A DNA stretch of 64,000 bases from Onthophagus taurus (GCF_036711975.1 NC_091976.1:806001-870000); one strand, 5' to 3'. Positions 9,730 to 21,330 are shown, counted from the first letter of the stretch. Notes: generated from the letters alone by a model not told the origin. Program-made: numbers and translations.

Positions 9730-11994
9730 CAGGGTGTTCCGGTGACTCGGGGAACAAAATTAACCTCATATACTAGAGTAAAAATGATGACGATTGGTGA
9801 AAAAAAAATTATTATAAAAGTCTTCAAATGGCAAAGATATGGGCCATCAAAGTTCAAAAATTTTAACACATTTTTCTAAATATTTTCAATACCGTTTATG
9901 GTAGAGCGTTGAAATTTGGTACAGGGTAAACAAATATCAAGCAAAATCATTGAACCAATTTGGCTTTGATCGGGCGGCGGCAACCATGCTATACAGGGAG
10001 TCCCTAAAATTTGTTTGCTCAGAACTTTTTTATTCGATTGTAACCCTACATTTATTTTTGCAGTTTCTAATAGAAAATTTATTTTAGAAGCTTTTATCAC
10101 TCTTACATAATATTGATAAAAATCACCGTTTTCGTGTTAAATGCAAAAATGGTAGGCTCCCATTTCAATAACACTAAAAAAAAAGTCTAAGTCTGCCATG
10201 ACAATTAACAAACGAATTCATTGACAGTTGTAAACACGCTTAGTCGTTTAAACAAATACTAAAAACCTTGTAGTGTTCGAAATGGAAAATTACACGTTTG
10301 GAGAACAAACCGATATGCTTTTAACATTGGGTGAATGTCTTGGAAATTCCGTAGCAGCCGCTAACCGTTATCGGCAAAAATTCCTGAATCGTAGAACCCC
10401 CAACAGAAAAACGTTTTCTCGAATTGAAGCCCGATTAAGAGAAAATGGATCACTAAAACATATCTTTCTGTACAACGGCAACCCTAGATCTGTTCGAACT
10501 CCTCAATTGGAAGAGTTAATTTTAGAACATGCAGAAGAAAATAGTACCACTAGTACTTCGGACATGGCTAGGCGATTTGGGACGTCAAAAACGACTTTGT
10601 GGCGTATTCTTCGAGAGCAGCAGCTTTACCCATTTCACTGCTGGAAGGTTCAGGAAGTACAGCTTACCGATTATCCAATTAGATTGGAATATTGCCAGAA
10701 AATACAAATTGATAATCAGTTTTTAGAAAAAATACTTTTCACCGATGAATCTACTTTTTCCAAAGATGGAATAATTAATTTAAAGAATTTACATAGTTGG
10801 GCTGAAGAAAATCCAAAATTTTTCAAAACTTGGAAATCTCAATGGAGATTTTCTCTCAATGTTTGGGCAGGGATTGTTGGTCCCGTTTTCTTGCCGTCAA
10901 GACTTGATGACCCTACATACCATCAACATTTGGAAGGATTGGACGAGTTCTTAGGTGACGTTCCGTTAAATACCAGAAGGGACATGTGGTATTTACATGA
11001 TGGTGCCCCTGCGCACAGCACAAATGCAGTGAAGGAATTTCTAGGGAACCGTTTCCCGGGACGGTGGATCGGACGAGGAGCGGAAGCATCGATAACTTGG
11101 CCGGCCCGGTCACCAGACCTTACACCTATGGACTTTTATTTATGGGGGCGAGTTAAATCATTGGTCTACAGCGTTGAAATTAGATCAGTCGATCAGCTCA
11201 GGCTACGAATCGTCGATTCATTCGACCAAATTCGAACGGAGATAAATGTACTGCCTAGAGTACGATTTAATTTAAGGCGACGATATCAGGCATGTATTGA
11301 TGCTAACGGAGGTCTTTTTGAACATTTCCTAGAGTATTTTTTATTACTTGTCTTGTTATTTTATGTATTTGTTTTATTTTTCCTGTTAGCGTTGTCGTTA
11401 AAATTAAATTTATTGTTTTGTATTATCTTTTATTAAATCAACTAAAACAAATTAAAAAGGGATTTACCTTGGAAATGTTACATACATAATATTTATGACG
11501 GCTCAGTTCGATTTTCACTTGTCATGGCCGACTTAGATTTTCTTTTTTTTTGTGTTATTGAAATCGGAATCTAACATTTTTGCATTTAACACGAAAACGG
11601 TGATTTTTATCAATATTATCTAAGAGTAATAAAAGTTTCTAAAATACATTTTCTATTAGAATCTGTAAAAATAAATGTAGGGTTACGATCGAATAAAAAA
11701 GTTCTGAGCAAACAAATTTTAAGAACATCTGTATAGCATTGTTCCCGCGGACCGATCCAATTTATAAATTGCCCAATGGTTTTACGTGATATTAGTTTAT
11801 ACTGTACCAAATTTCAGCACATTCCCATAAATAGTGTTTAAGATATTTAGAAAAATGTGTTAAAATTCCATAACTTTGATGGCTGGTATCTTCGAAATTT
11901 GAGGAGTTTTACTAATTTTTTTTACATGAATCGTCATCATTTTCACTCTAATATATGTGGTTAAATTTATTCCCCGAGTCACCGAAACACCCTG
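9730..11994 (+). mobile_element. Mariner-type (DUF4817 class) DNA transposon with ~475-bp inverted repeats
   Basis: A 2265-bp element with TA at both outer flanks. The terminal inverted repeats start CAGGGTGTT(C/T)CGGTGAC and run about 475 bp inward (9730-10204 against 11519-11994), diverged by mismatches and small gaps. The arms contain a shared block 'ccgttttcgtgttaaatg' near their inner ends. One transposase gene lies between them. The transposase frame is open, so this copy could be or recently was autonomous. Confidence 0.85.
10282..11436 (+). CDS. Mariner/Tc1-superfamily transposase with DUF4817-like N-terminus
   Basis: A 384-residue open frame. Residues 1-60 are a DUF4817-like DNA-binding region ('AAANRYRQKFLNRRTPNRKT'), 90-112 a second helix-turn-helix ('SDMARRFGTSKTTLWRIL'). 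Catalytic acids: D155 in LFTDEST, D240 in YLHDGAPAH, D284 in RSPDLTPMDFYLWG; 43 residues separate the last two, wider than the 34 of classical mariners. The last ~35 residues are a hydrophobic, AT-driven tail that looks like read-through of 3' sequence after the true end 'NGGLFEHFL'. I prefer ATG at 10282; the frame opens 3 codons earlier with GTG. Related, decayed transposases occur at 5613, 22740, 40402 and 63540. Confidence 0.85.
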   Translation: MENYTFGEQTDMLLTLGECLGNSVAAANRYRQKFLNRRTPNRKTFSRIEARLRENGSLKHIFLYNGNPRSVRTPQLEELILEHAEENSTTSTSDMARRFGTSKTTLWRILREQQLYPFHCWKVQEVQLTDYPIRLEYCQKIQIDNQFLEKILFTDESTFSKDGIINLKNLHSWAEENPKFFKTWKSQWRFSLNVWAGIVGPVFLPSRLDDPTYHQHLEGLDEFLGDVPLNTRRDMWYLHDGAPAHSTNAVKEFLGNRFPGRWIGRGAEASITWPARSPDLTPMDFYLWGRVKSLVYSVEIRSVDQLRLRIVDSFDQIRTEINVLPRVRFNLRRRYQACIDANGGLFEHFLEYFLLLVLLFYVFVLFFLLALSLKLNLLFCIIFY

Positions 11995-12369
11995 TATATA
12001 TATATAGATATATATACGTATTTATGTTTCTTAATTGATAAAATATAAAAATATTATCATTTTGGTTTTGTTTTTCTAAAGTATTTAAACTATTTAATTA
12101 ATCAGTGCGTGCTGGCGTTGTAAATTGTAAAACCACGCGCAACACTGCTATACAGCAGAGTTAGTGGTGTATATCTTGTGCACTCAACATGCCAGTCTAA
12201 TTTATTATATTTAATGGTAAAAGTTTTGTTTTGCTTTTTTTTTTTTATTTTCTTCGTTTTTGCTTTGAGTTGCATGAGATGCTCCTTTTGTTGTATTAGT
12301 GTAAAATATAAAATGTAAAATGTAGAAATAAAGGGCTATAATAATATACATACTCTCTTAACTTTACAT
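11995..12369. other. AT-rich spacer
   Basis: Between the mariner-type element and the minus-strand non-LTR remnant. A TA microsatellite follows the element end (about 11995-12015). I see no coding sequence. Confidence 0.5.
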
Positions 12370-13324
12370 ACCTCCCTAAAACCACAATCCTCCTCTCGGC
12401 CCGTCCCCCTTCCTCCTATCCTTGTATCCTTCGCATACCTCGCATACCGCTCGCATACCCCATATTTCCGAATCATACAACAATCCAGGCAATATCACTC
12501 TTTCAACTACCACTTTTCTCACGTCCATACTCACTCCCCATTCCTTCCCCGCAATCACCGCCAACCTACCCATTATTCCCGCAATCTTTCCTCACACATA
12601 CCGCACATGCTCTATGAAGAGCAGTGCCGAATCCACCATCATTCCGAAGTATTTCAATACACTCCCCATTCTCACCACACCGGCGTCCGTCTTCAGCACC
12701 GGACTTCTAATCTTCTTTTTTGAAAAGAATATTCCCTTTAGCTTATTCCCCGCGTAGTCCACCTTACACTCTTCCGCCCATTCTATACATGCATCCCATA
12801 CTGCCTTCCATCTCTTCTCTATTTTCTTCACTGATACGTCGCCGATCAGAACGATCTGGTCGTCGGTGGTGTACCAGATCGCTCTCCCCATTAAGACATC
12901 TTGTGACCTTTTCAAACCATCCGTTCATCCCGCAAATCCACAGCACCGGTCCCAAACTCGAACCCTGTGGACAACCTCTACTCGCCAACCACACTGTGGA
13001 CTCACAACGCAGAATCCTAAAAAATTCTCAATCGCACATACCAAATACCTTGGAACTTCCATTCTCATCAATCCTTTCAAAATACCAGATACCAGACATG
13101 GTAGCGATTGCGTTGACAATATCCAACGGCACCTCCACACCATGTTACCCATTCTCCTTGTACCTAATCATCCCGTTTACGAAACCATCCAACGCCTGGA
13201 TTGTTCCCCTTCCTTTCCTGGATCCGTAGTGCTTTTCGTCCAGCCTCCCATTCTTCTCTACGAACTTCAGCAACCTCTCCGCTAGAACCCTGTCCAGTAC
13301 CTTACCCAAGACCGATGCGAGGCT
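12370..13324 (-). pseudogene. Decayed non-LTR reverse transcriptase
   Basis: Reading the minus strand from 13324 downward, in shifting frames: 'VLDRVLAERLLKFV', 'YGSRKGRGTIQALDGFV', 'VPRYLVCAIENFL', 'RGCPQGSSLGPVLW', 'ECKVDYAGNKLKGIFFS', 'SVLKYFGMMVDSALLFIEHV' and 'VILPGLLYDSEIWG'. These are RT blocks in the right order; the catalytic YxDD region is degraded ('IWYTTDDQIVLIGD'). The GCPQGS spelling suggests an R1-like clade. Higher GC than the flanks; at least three frameshifts. Confidence 0.7.
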
Positions 13325-13593
13325 TTAGTGATAGTGAAAAATAGAGAATAACTGTATTTCCACCATGAGAAACGTTGCTGCCCCATTGAGTGGGTAATTT
13401 AAAAGAGTAGATCTTTAGTGACCGATGCGAAATTTTATTACAATTAGTATATTATTCCACACCTGCGATACGCTTTAAAAGTAAGCTTTGAAAGTTTCAC
13501 TTCAATAATCAATGTCAAACTATACTTCATCTTGACGTTTAGAGTTTTTCCGGGGCCGCAAAATTTACAATTTCAACTAAAAAAATTTCGAAC
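13325..13593 (+). other. Upstream region of the 1174-residue protein gene
   Basis: AT-rich spacer between the non-LTR remnant and the start codon at 13594. No convincing TATA box; this should contain the 5' UTR and promoter of the next gene. Confidence 0.4.
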
Positions 13594-16500
13594 ATGTATG
13601 ATTATCCGACCTTTCAAGGTTCTTTCGAGCAACAAAGAGGCTCGTCTTTTACCAATCCGAGCCAAATCCAAAACCAATGGAACGCCACTCAAAGAGGTCC
13701 ACCGCCAAATCCAGCTAAATTACCTCGAGAAATCACGGATGAACTTGCCCAAAGATTCACGATGAGACAAAAAGCACTCACAGAATGTAAAACAGGACCA
13801 AGCATTGAAGTAATTAAGCGGAAATTCGAAGTTGAAACTCCGCAACCAAAACCGAAAAGTACACTTCCAAAAGGTACTTCCAGTGTAGTAAGCTTTAAGA
13901 AGTCTAGTCATGGTATAAATAACAGTTTGGAGGAGTCTTATTGGGCACAGTGGAAGCCAACAAGTAGTTCTTTCGCCACAAATGTCGTTAAAGAGGAATC
14001 TTTTGGTAAAGGCAGAACGCATTTTACCGTTAATTCGGTTTCGAATCGATGCAACGTGGATTCTTTAACTTTGTGTGAAGGAAAGAAGTTAATGGAAGAA
14101 AAATCTCTTAAAGTTATAAGAAAACCTATGGTTATAGTGGAAAGTAATTCAAGTGAAGGTGATAAACACATACAAGGAAAGCTTTTTCTTTGTAATCCTT
14201 GCGATAATCCGGTTAACCAAAATAATTCCCAATGTTATCAAAACTATCAACAACCTTACCCTACGTTTACAGCAAGCATGCCAAATTACCATAGTATTTT
14301 TTATTATGGACCAAGCGATCACAATTATCATGAAAGAGTGAAACCTTGTAAAAGAAAAGAATCTAATAAGCGGTGTGTTAAACCACGAAATAATCCCGAT
14401 AATTACCAAAAAGATAACCAAATTAATAATCAAAGAGATGAACATAAGAAGCGCCCAAAAAGCGGGATTGAGAAGAAAGAAGAAATATCTAAAAAGAAAG
14501 CAGTAAAGTGTAAATTGTCCAAATCAAACGAAGAAATGTGTAAAAACCATGTCAGATTCTGTACAAAATACCATGGAGATCCCAATGACGACTCAGAATC
14601 TTGTTGTTCACGAAGAGATTCTACAAGAACTATTGAAGGTTATCACGGTGATGTTGATACAGAAAGCCAGGTGGACACACGAAAATATGATGATTGTCAT
14701 AGCTACGAAGATCAAGAGGATACACAAGAATCCCAAGAATTTCATGATAACGAAGACTACCCATGTTATTGCCACTGTTGCAATAAAAGTTATTGGATGG
14801 ATGATTATAATTACTCTCAAAGTGATAACGTCAGTGAAAACTCTTATTTATATAACCAATATAATTACCAAGTCTGCAGATACCAAGAAGAATCTAATTA
14901 TCCTAGCAATCATCCTAACAATCATCCTAACAATCACTATTCAACCAGAGATAAAAACGAATCAAATTCAAGTTTTTACTGCAATCAATTTAAAGATTCT
15001 AGTTATAGTTCTACTTCAAGAATAACCTCATCAAATCCACAGATTAGAAAGAGGCAGATAGAAAGGAGTTGTTCAACACAATCACCTGTTTCAAGAATAG
15101 CTTGCGCTTGTAATACCGAACCGAAAGTCTGCTCCAACAAAGCTTGCGAAACACTGGAAAATGCAATCAAAGAGAAAAAGATAGGGGATGATATGGTAGG
15201 GGGGTTGAAAGTAATTAAGGAAAAACCAGAAACGCTCCTTGTGAGTAGTTCGAGCAGATCCGACGAATATGAGCAACGACATGATGATGGTTGTAAATGT
15301 TGTAGTGATGCCCCTTGTAGGCAAAGTTCAACCGGAACGACAACCACTTCGACTCGTCCTTGTAAATCATCATCACCCTCTTCAAAAGACACGCTCGCTG
15401 TCGCTGTCGGTTCCAGTAGAGATAATATACAGGACGAAGGGAGTTTTGTTATGGACGACGGAATAAACCATCGGGGCAAAGAGAAAAGAAGATATCAATC
15501 AATACAGAAATGTTCGCATCATTGTGTTTCTTCTGGCACATCCACCGAACCCGTTTCAAATGAAACTGCTAATATTGCAGTAGAAAGGGGTGTTGTTGAT
15601 TCTAGAGAATGTTTTAAAGAAAAATCACAGTCAGAAAAACATGTAAAAGGCGATGAATCAAAAATAACACCTACACCTAGGACACAATGCATCAGAAAAG
15701 GTACTGATTCGGAGAACTTTTCAAAAGGAAAAACTTCGGCAGGTGCTACTTTATATAAAGCTGAAAAATGCCAAACTGCAAATTCTCGTCCAACCTCAGC
15801 CACCCAATCAAGAACTAATGAATCTATTAAACCAGAATTAGTAAATGTGAAATCGGGAAATAGTTACAACAACAATTCCAAATCTGGATCAACACAAGTT
15901 AGTGATATTAACAGAAAAAACACTCCTGTTGGTACAACAACAGATAGAGATAGTACTTTAGGCGCCCGTCATTCTAGATCTAGTAATTCTCAACAACAAA
16001 CTGTAAGATCAATTAATAATCCTAGTATCGCCACAAACGTTTCTAATAGATCACCGTCTTTAAATAATCGAGACAATTCAAGATCTCCTCGTCTCGAAGC
16101 TGTTCAAACAAATTCTTCAAGACCAGGATCTGCCGGAGCCCAATCACGATTAAATTCTGGAGCTAGTCCACCTACATCTATACGAGGAAGGTCGCCCAAT
16201 CCCAGTGGTGCACAACCTAATAACAATAACCCAGTAAATACTCGTCCAGGAGTTAGACCTGCATCGACTAGTCCGATCAATGCATCGCGTCCTAATTCGA
16301 GTGTTCCTCATTCTGTGATTAATTCACCAGAAAGTTCTAAAATGGGACCAGTTAATCGTGAAATTCATCCGGAAACACAACAGTTTATCGCTGACTCGAC
16401 TCAAACCGGTCTTTCCAACATTTCTCCCACAAATAAACTGGGGTCTACTTACACTGTAATGAATCAAAGAGGGTATGTTACTAATAATCCAACAAGAACT

Positions 16501-17222
16501 CCTCCTTCGGCTAATTCGGGAACAATTCCATCAATTACAAACGATTCAACTTATATGATGAATTCCGCTTTACCTGAAATAATTTACAGTGGAGATTTGA
16601 ATAGATCAATTAGTCGTGGAGGGAATATTCCACATGGAGCAAGTGATGGCAAATATATCGTAGAAAAACATATTCCAATACAAAATTCCTACAATGAGTC
16701 GCTTAATTCTGAAAATCAAGCTGCTGGAAGACCTCTTTCGGCGTACATTCCAGGAATACACACAACATATCCCATTAGTGTGGAAGCATCTAAAGACCCC
16801 AATTTAAGACATGCTCCAAATAATGATGGATTGCGTCACTTTAACCCACACGAGTAAGTTTAAGGATTACACCAGGAATTTATTATGAAAATTATGTTTT
16901 AGGAACCAAGTAGTTTATTGTGTTGATACGAATCAACCAGATCTTAAGCCACACTTACCCGAAGTCCGAAGGGATGATAGACATTATAGAGAATCATACG
17001 GAGTATTTCCAAGCGAGTAAGAACAAAATTAATTTGTTTTATTAATCAAATTGCAATGAAATAATTTATAGATCAAAAAACTTAGGATACGTCACAACGC
17101 CAAAATCATTGATTCTCCAACGAAATTCAAGGTATATGCCACTAAAAGGGCATACGTACACCTTAAAACCTCCAAGTAATAGTTGTTCTCGATCTTGGAG
17201 AAGCCCGAAAAGAAAACGTTAA
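13594..17222 (+). CDS. Unrecognised 1174-residue low-complexity protein with cysteine clusters (3 exons)
   Basis: Exons 13594-16853, 16903-17016 and 17072-17222 join in one frame over two short GT-AG introns (49 and 55 bp) and end in a basic tail '...SPKRKR'. I do not recognise the family. The N-terminus (residues 1-130) is the most ordered-looking part; then long stretches rich in Asn, Ser, Gln, Lys and Arg. Cysteine clusters: 'YPCYCHCCNKSYW', 'IACACNTEPKVCSNKAC' and 'GCKCCSDAPC'. Residues ~780-960 are a Ser/Asn/Pro/Arg region with repeated 'SRP' and 'RSP'. A small repeat 'NHPN' occurs near residue 445. No signal peptide or membrane segment. Codon use and an intact 3.3-kb exon argue for a real host gene. 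The same length on the other strand is broken up. Confidence 0.8.
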
Positions 17223-17399
17223 ATAAGAAATATCACAAAAAAAATTAAATTTGTCTTTAGTTGATTTAAAAATAAAGTCACGTGTCTTTTTATGAAAAAA
17301 TAGTTTTAATTACACCTACAATTATTTAACTAATTGTTATTCAATGTTAAGTCTAAGTTTAGGATAACTTATGGTTTAATATTGTAAATCCATTGAGGT
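17223..17399. other. 3' region of the 1174-residue protein gene
   Basis: AT-rich; an AATAAA lies at about 17270. No further coding sequence seen. Confidence 0.4.
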
Positions 17400-17479
17400 A
17401 GAAAACCTCAAATTCAGAAGAAATATGGTACAACATCATGGTATGATCAAGGTAACATTAAGGATAGAAGGATAGAAGT

Positions 17480-17710
17480 TAAGAAGACTGCACATCCTCC
17501 ACTACGTCTTATTATTTTTCCAACTAAAATACGCTGGAATTGAAGACATTACTTTGTTATACCGAATTTGTCACGAAATATGGGAAACTGGTAAATGGCC
17601 AGAAGAATGGACGAAGTCTATACATTGTACAAGAAAGCGCCAAAAGTTGAATGCAGTAACTATAGAACTATTATTCTAATAAATCACGCTAGCAAAATAT
17701 TAGCGTTTCC
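17480..17710 (+). pseudogene. Non-LTR reverse transcriptase fragment
   Basis: Reads 'GIEDITLLYRICHEIWETGKWPEEWTKSI' in two overlapping pieces, then after a frameshift 'CSNYRTIILINHASKIL', the N-terminal RT blocks of RTE/craniofacial-type non-LTR elements (WPEEW, NYR-x-I). Short, with frameshifts. Confidence 0.6.
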
Positions 17711-17959
17711 CCAATATAGCCCCATACCAAATAAACTTTGTGTCGGGACGAGGATCAAATTTTAAGTCCAACATAGCTGATTGAAAAGCTTTTACACGAA
17801 TCGTGCAAGTAAGCCTGGAGTGCGGACTGCCACTGAATAGAGATCTAAATGTCACGTGATGGGCATGGCTGTCGTCACATTATATTTCAATCCTATTCTT
17901 CAAGACTTTGCCATACATCCTCCTCACTCTACTAGTAACACTTAAGCCTCGATAATTTC

Positions 17960-18072
17960 GGCAGTCTTTTATTTCCTTTTTTGAAGATTCAGCTGATATA
18001 AGTTAAGTTCCAATCTTCTGGAATATTATCTGCTTCCTATATACACCTGCTGAAGAGTGTTGCAAAAAATTT
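17960..18072 (-). pseudogene. Non-LTR reverse transcriptase fragment
   Basis: Minus-strand sequence near 18065 down to 17985 resembles 'ATLFN...IPEDWNLTYIS', the block before NYRGIS. A second copy of the same stretch is on the plus strand at about 38985-39065. Confidence 0.45.
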
Positions 18073-18093
18073 GTATAATACCTATTGGAAATA

Positions 18094-19478
18094 ATTCACG
18101 AGCACACCCTGTATAATCTGAACGCGTGTGTCTAGCGCAATAAAATTTGGTATGGAAGTAGTACTAAAGTAGTGTAACTTACTCTTACATGGAGAGCGGC
18201 ACAACTCTGCTGGGAGGAGAAACATCAATAGCGAGAGTATCCCCCGTGAGCTTCGCGTACCATCGCTACACGACGTGGTATGGAGTCTATGTCGCTGTAT
18301 TGTAGCAAGAGGGATGGCTAACCATGCCACCTCAACTCGTCCCCATAGCTCCTCAACGTTAGCCGAGGAAGCCGGATAACGTAGAAATCTCCGACCAGTC
18401 ATTTCCCAAACATGTTTGATCGGATTCCGATGCGGAAAGCGAGCTAGCCATGGAAGCATTCGTATACGGTGCTCTTCCACAAAGGTTTGTACAACACGCC
18501 CGATGTGCTGTCGTACGTTGTCGTGCATGTATAGCAGACCTGGGAGCCGCCGAACGTAGGGAAGCACAACGGACCGTAGCACCTCATCTACGTATCGTTG
18601 ACCCGTCATGGTCTGCTATACACGCAGCAGACGTGTACGTCCACAATGTGTAATAGCACCCCAAACCATAATGCTCGGTTGTCGGTGGATAGGGCATTCT
18701 TGCACACACTGCTCGAGTAGACGATCACCACGTCTCCAACGAACTAAAATTCGCGCATCACCGGTGCTCAATTCGAATCTTGATTCGTCGGAAAACAAAA
18801 TGTCCCTCTACTCGGCAACCCACTAATGCCTAGCGTTGACCCACTCGTGACGTATGCTGCGGTGCTCGGATATTACTGGAATCCGCTGATTCGCACGATG
18901 CACGCGCAGTCCTCTATCTACCAAACACCGCCGTACAGTTCTCGTAGTGAGTGCGCCTTCCTCTGCCGGTGGCCAAACAGCTCTAAGTTGCCTTGAGGAG
19001 GACTCACACGACGCTAAAGCGCTGACTACAAGAGCGCGATCCTCGTGTGCTGAGGTCACGCAGGGCCCTCCCGGCCGCGGCTGAAGGTACCTATGTCCTA
19101 CCTCAGACCATTCTCGCCATGCCCGTTGCACTGCCGATAACGACCGGTCGAGACGACGCGCAATTTCACGGAATGATACACCCTTAATGTGCATACCCTC
19201 AAACATTCCTCTCTCAAACTCGCTTAAGTAACGCGATCGCCCATGCATTGCGCACAGAGTACGATAACAATGTGATTCCTCACACCACACTAAAAACGAC
19301 CGGTATTTTCCATCCACTTCGGTCTCCACAGCGACGGAATGTTCCACTTGGAAGAGCGGCTCAGTCAACAATGCCGCGACGGAACAACTCGAAACTCGAT
19401 TACAGTAAACCTTTGTGCTCCTCAAATATCATGGATTTATCTTCACGCGTTCAGATTATATAGAGTGTGCTCGTGAAT
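18094..19478 (-). mobile_element. Tc1-like DNA transposon, inactive
   Basis: A 1385-bp element with TA on both sides and short inverted ends, ATTCACGAGCACACCCTG at the left and the matching CTCGTGAAT at the right, similar over about 38 bp. It carries one minus-strand transposase pseudogene. GC content is clearly higher than the flanks. Confidence 0.85.
18190..19371 (-). pseudogene. Tc1-like transposase, dead
   Basis: N-terminal helix-turn-helix: 'YLSEFERGMFEGMHIKGVSF' followed by 'REIARRLDRSLSAVQRAW'; first catalytic block 'DILFSDESRFEL'; second 'YMHDNVRQHIGRVV'; third 'RFPHRNPIKHVWEMTGRR'. The consensus of the last block is SPDLNPIEH, so the third catalytic Glu is Lys here and the SPD Asp is His. 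Three in-frame stops separate the blocks (two in the stretch 18799-18830 before LFSDES, one near 18616). The order and spacing are those of a full-length ~340-residue Tc1 transposase. Confidence 0.85.
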
Positions 19479-19479
19479 T

Positions 19480-19925
19480 ATGTCCAACAGTGTATTTTGC
19501 GTGATTCTAATTTAGTAGTGTTTCATAGTCCCTCCCAATCATAGTTTGTTTCGCTTTAAATTGGCAATAACTATTGATACCAACTATATTATCACTAATA
19601 TAATAATCTCAATGATCCTACAAAAATCAGTTACTATTCACACCCTGTTGCATATTTGCAGCTGAGTTTGCCGAATTTCTAAAATGAAACAAATAAAAAA
19701 AATCGCTGAAACACATAACTAACATTTTATGTAAAAATCTTAAACGGAAAAAGGCATCGAGTAACATCTCATTTTAAAGGTCTTTTAAAACACTACACTT
19801 TAGAGTTTAGGTTTTCCAAATTGATCCATATGTTTTCTAGAAGTTCCTCAATCTTCTTTAAGGAGTGAAATAAAACAAACTTTCAATAAACAAAAATTCT
19901 AGTAGCGTCAAATCAGGTTATTTAC
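19480..19925. other. AT-rich spacer
   Basis: No coding sequence or clear repeat recognised between the Tc1-like element and the exon-like minus-strand frame. Confidence 0.4.
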
Positions 19926-20135
19926 CTGACCATTCTTTAGATCATCGTCGTCCCATCCATTTGTCCCGAATGGTCCAGTTGTTCCATCCGTCCTATTTGG
20001 AAATACATTGTCTAGGTCCAAGATGTTCAAATGTAATTCATCATTATCAAGTAAGATATTTCCTTCTCTATCTAATCGATTTTCGACAGCATCAGTAATT
20101 TGTGAATTGATAGTATTTTCCTACATACCCAAATA
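19926..20135 (-). other. Exon-like acidic frame with a splice donor, unrecognised
   Basis: On the minus strand a frame of about 70 codons runs from a TAG near 20133 to a GT donor (gtaaat) just after 19926. It contains 'ENRLDREGNILLDNDELHLN' and ends 'NGWDDDDLKNGQ'. Composition looks coding. Two transposase relics lie further upstream on the same strand, so it may be an exon of a decayed transposon gene or of a host gene. Confidence 0.35.
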
Positions 20136-20589
20136 TGCTTCGCCATTTAGATTTTCATTGAAAAACAATGGGCCAATCAGTTAGTCCCCGAAGATAGTTG
20201 TACATATATTGATTTCTTCAGAATGCTGAGTGTGTCCTTCTACAGTCAAATATATGGAATTGTGAGGAATTTTATAAAAAGTGCAGTTGGAACGGATGAA
20301 AATAATTATGTACCCACTATAATATGCTTTAAAAAATCCTGATAATTTTTTGAAAGTGGTTACAGAAACAATCAAATCAAACCAGGTAAGTTAAGGATTT
20401 GATTTCTATGCTACAATTCTTAATTTTCATCAGTTGCAGTTCTCAATTATTTTGTTTTGCCATGGAACAGAACCCCTATTAGTAATAAAGTAGTTGTTGC
20501 TGATCAATTATTTTGTTACATTTAGTAAACCTTTAGGATCTTCTTGACCTCTTCATGATCCTGCCGTAATCGAACTTTTGTTTGAATTC

Positions 20590-20760
20590 TACTTTATTCA
20601 AAGATATAAGATTGAGTTTTCATTACTCCAAAAAGATTTTCAAGCGAGAATTTCTGAATAAGGTTTTAATAAATTTGCACGTAGTGGAAAGGCATCGTCT
20701 ACTACGAAAATAGCATTCTATGGTAAATTTTGCGCGTGTGCAGTAAGGGATTCATTCCAT
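20590..20760 (-). pseudogene. Harbinger-type transposase relic
   Basis: Minus-strand reading gives 'IFVVDDAFPLRANLLKPYSE', the second catalytic Asp block of PIF/Harbinger transposases (compare 'LVGDDAFPLKSYLLKPY' at 34.4 kb). Sequence on both sides is frameshifted. Confidence 0.55.
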
Positions 20761-21039
20761 AATGGTTGATTGACTGCTAAAAAACTGTAATAGAAATAAT
20801 GTTAGTACAATCAGTTATTCTAATTGTAAGTATAAATTTTGCAGAATATTGCAAATCACACCCGACAAGCTTACTAAAAAAAACAAACTTAAAAAAATTG
20901 TAGAGAATTTTTGTAGAAAAATTGTAGAGAAAAAAGAAAATTGTGTATGGCTTCAGATCTGCATCTGACTAAGCATATGAATAAGATATGAATTTTTCTT
21001 TTGGTTACAAAACAGCCCAATGGTTGTAATATTTGGTGA

Positions 21040-21330
21040 TATATTAAGAGTTTGTAAAGAGTTTAGAAGTGCTGTAGCTACCTCAATACTGCCTCTACCG
21101 GTTTGACTTTCAGCCTAAGAATAAAAAATTGCTTTTCTTCAATCCAAACCTGCTACATCAAACGTGTAATAACTGATTTGCCTTAAGTAAAATGAGTCCA
21201 AAAGTTTCTTCCACGGATCCTTTTCCTTGGCAATGGGGAGTTGAACCATTATTGAACTCACTTAAAGATACTCTATTTAAGCTAGATATCGAAACCACTT
21301 TCAATTTAACAGATGACTGATAATGCTTGT
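21040..21330 (-). pseudogene. Relic of a DUF7869-like transposon protein
   Basis: Minus-strand translation contains 'QISYYTFDVAGLD', 'AESQTGRGSIEVATALLNSL' and 'TIGLFCNQKKNSYLIHML'. This resembles the insect transposon protein family with a W-x-E...GRGS-x-E...SDNC-x-GQNKN pattern (called DUF7869 from memory). The SDNC part is already lost. Only a fragment remains. Confidence 0.4.

Noticed and set aside
11341-11433. C-terminal hydrophobic segment of the mariner-type transposase as a membrane anchor
   Set aside because: Leu/Phe/Val run encoded by AT-rich sequence after the normal end of the protein; more likely read-through than a membrane segment.
12422-13285. Plus-strand frames of 111-169 codons
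   Set aside because: The minus strand carries recognisable RT blocks in order; the plus frames are Pro/Ser/Thr-rich shadows of that GC-richer remnant.
14914-14940. Tandem repeat as a CRISPR-like or satellite array
   Set aside because: Only three short repeats encoding NHPN within an exon.
14149-15803. Several antisense and shifted frames of 60-158 codons inside the large protein gene
   Set aside because: They overlap a 3.3-kb open exon with proper splice sites and have compositions expected of shadow frames (Ile/Val/Thr-rich).
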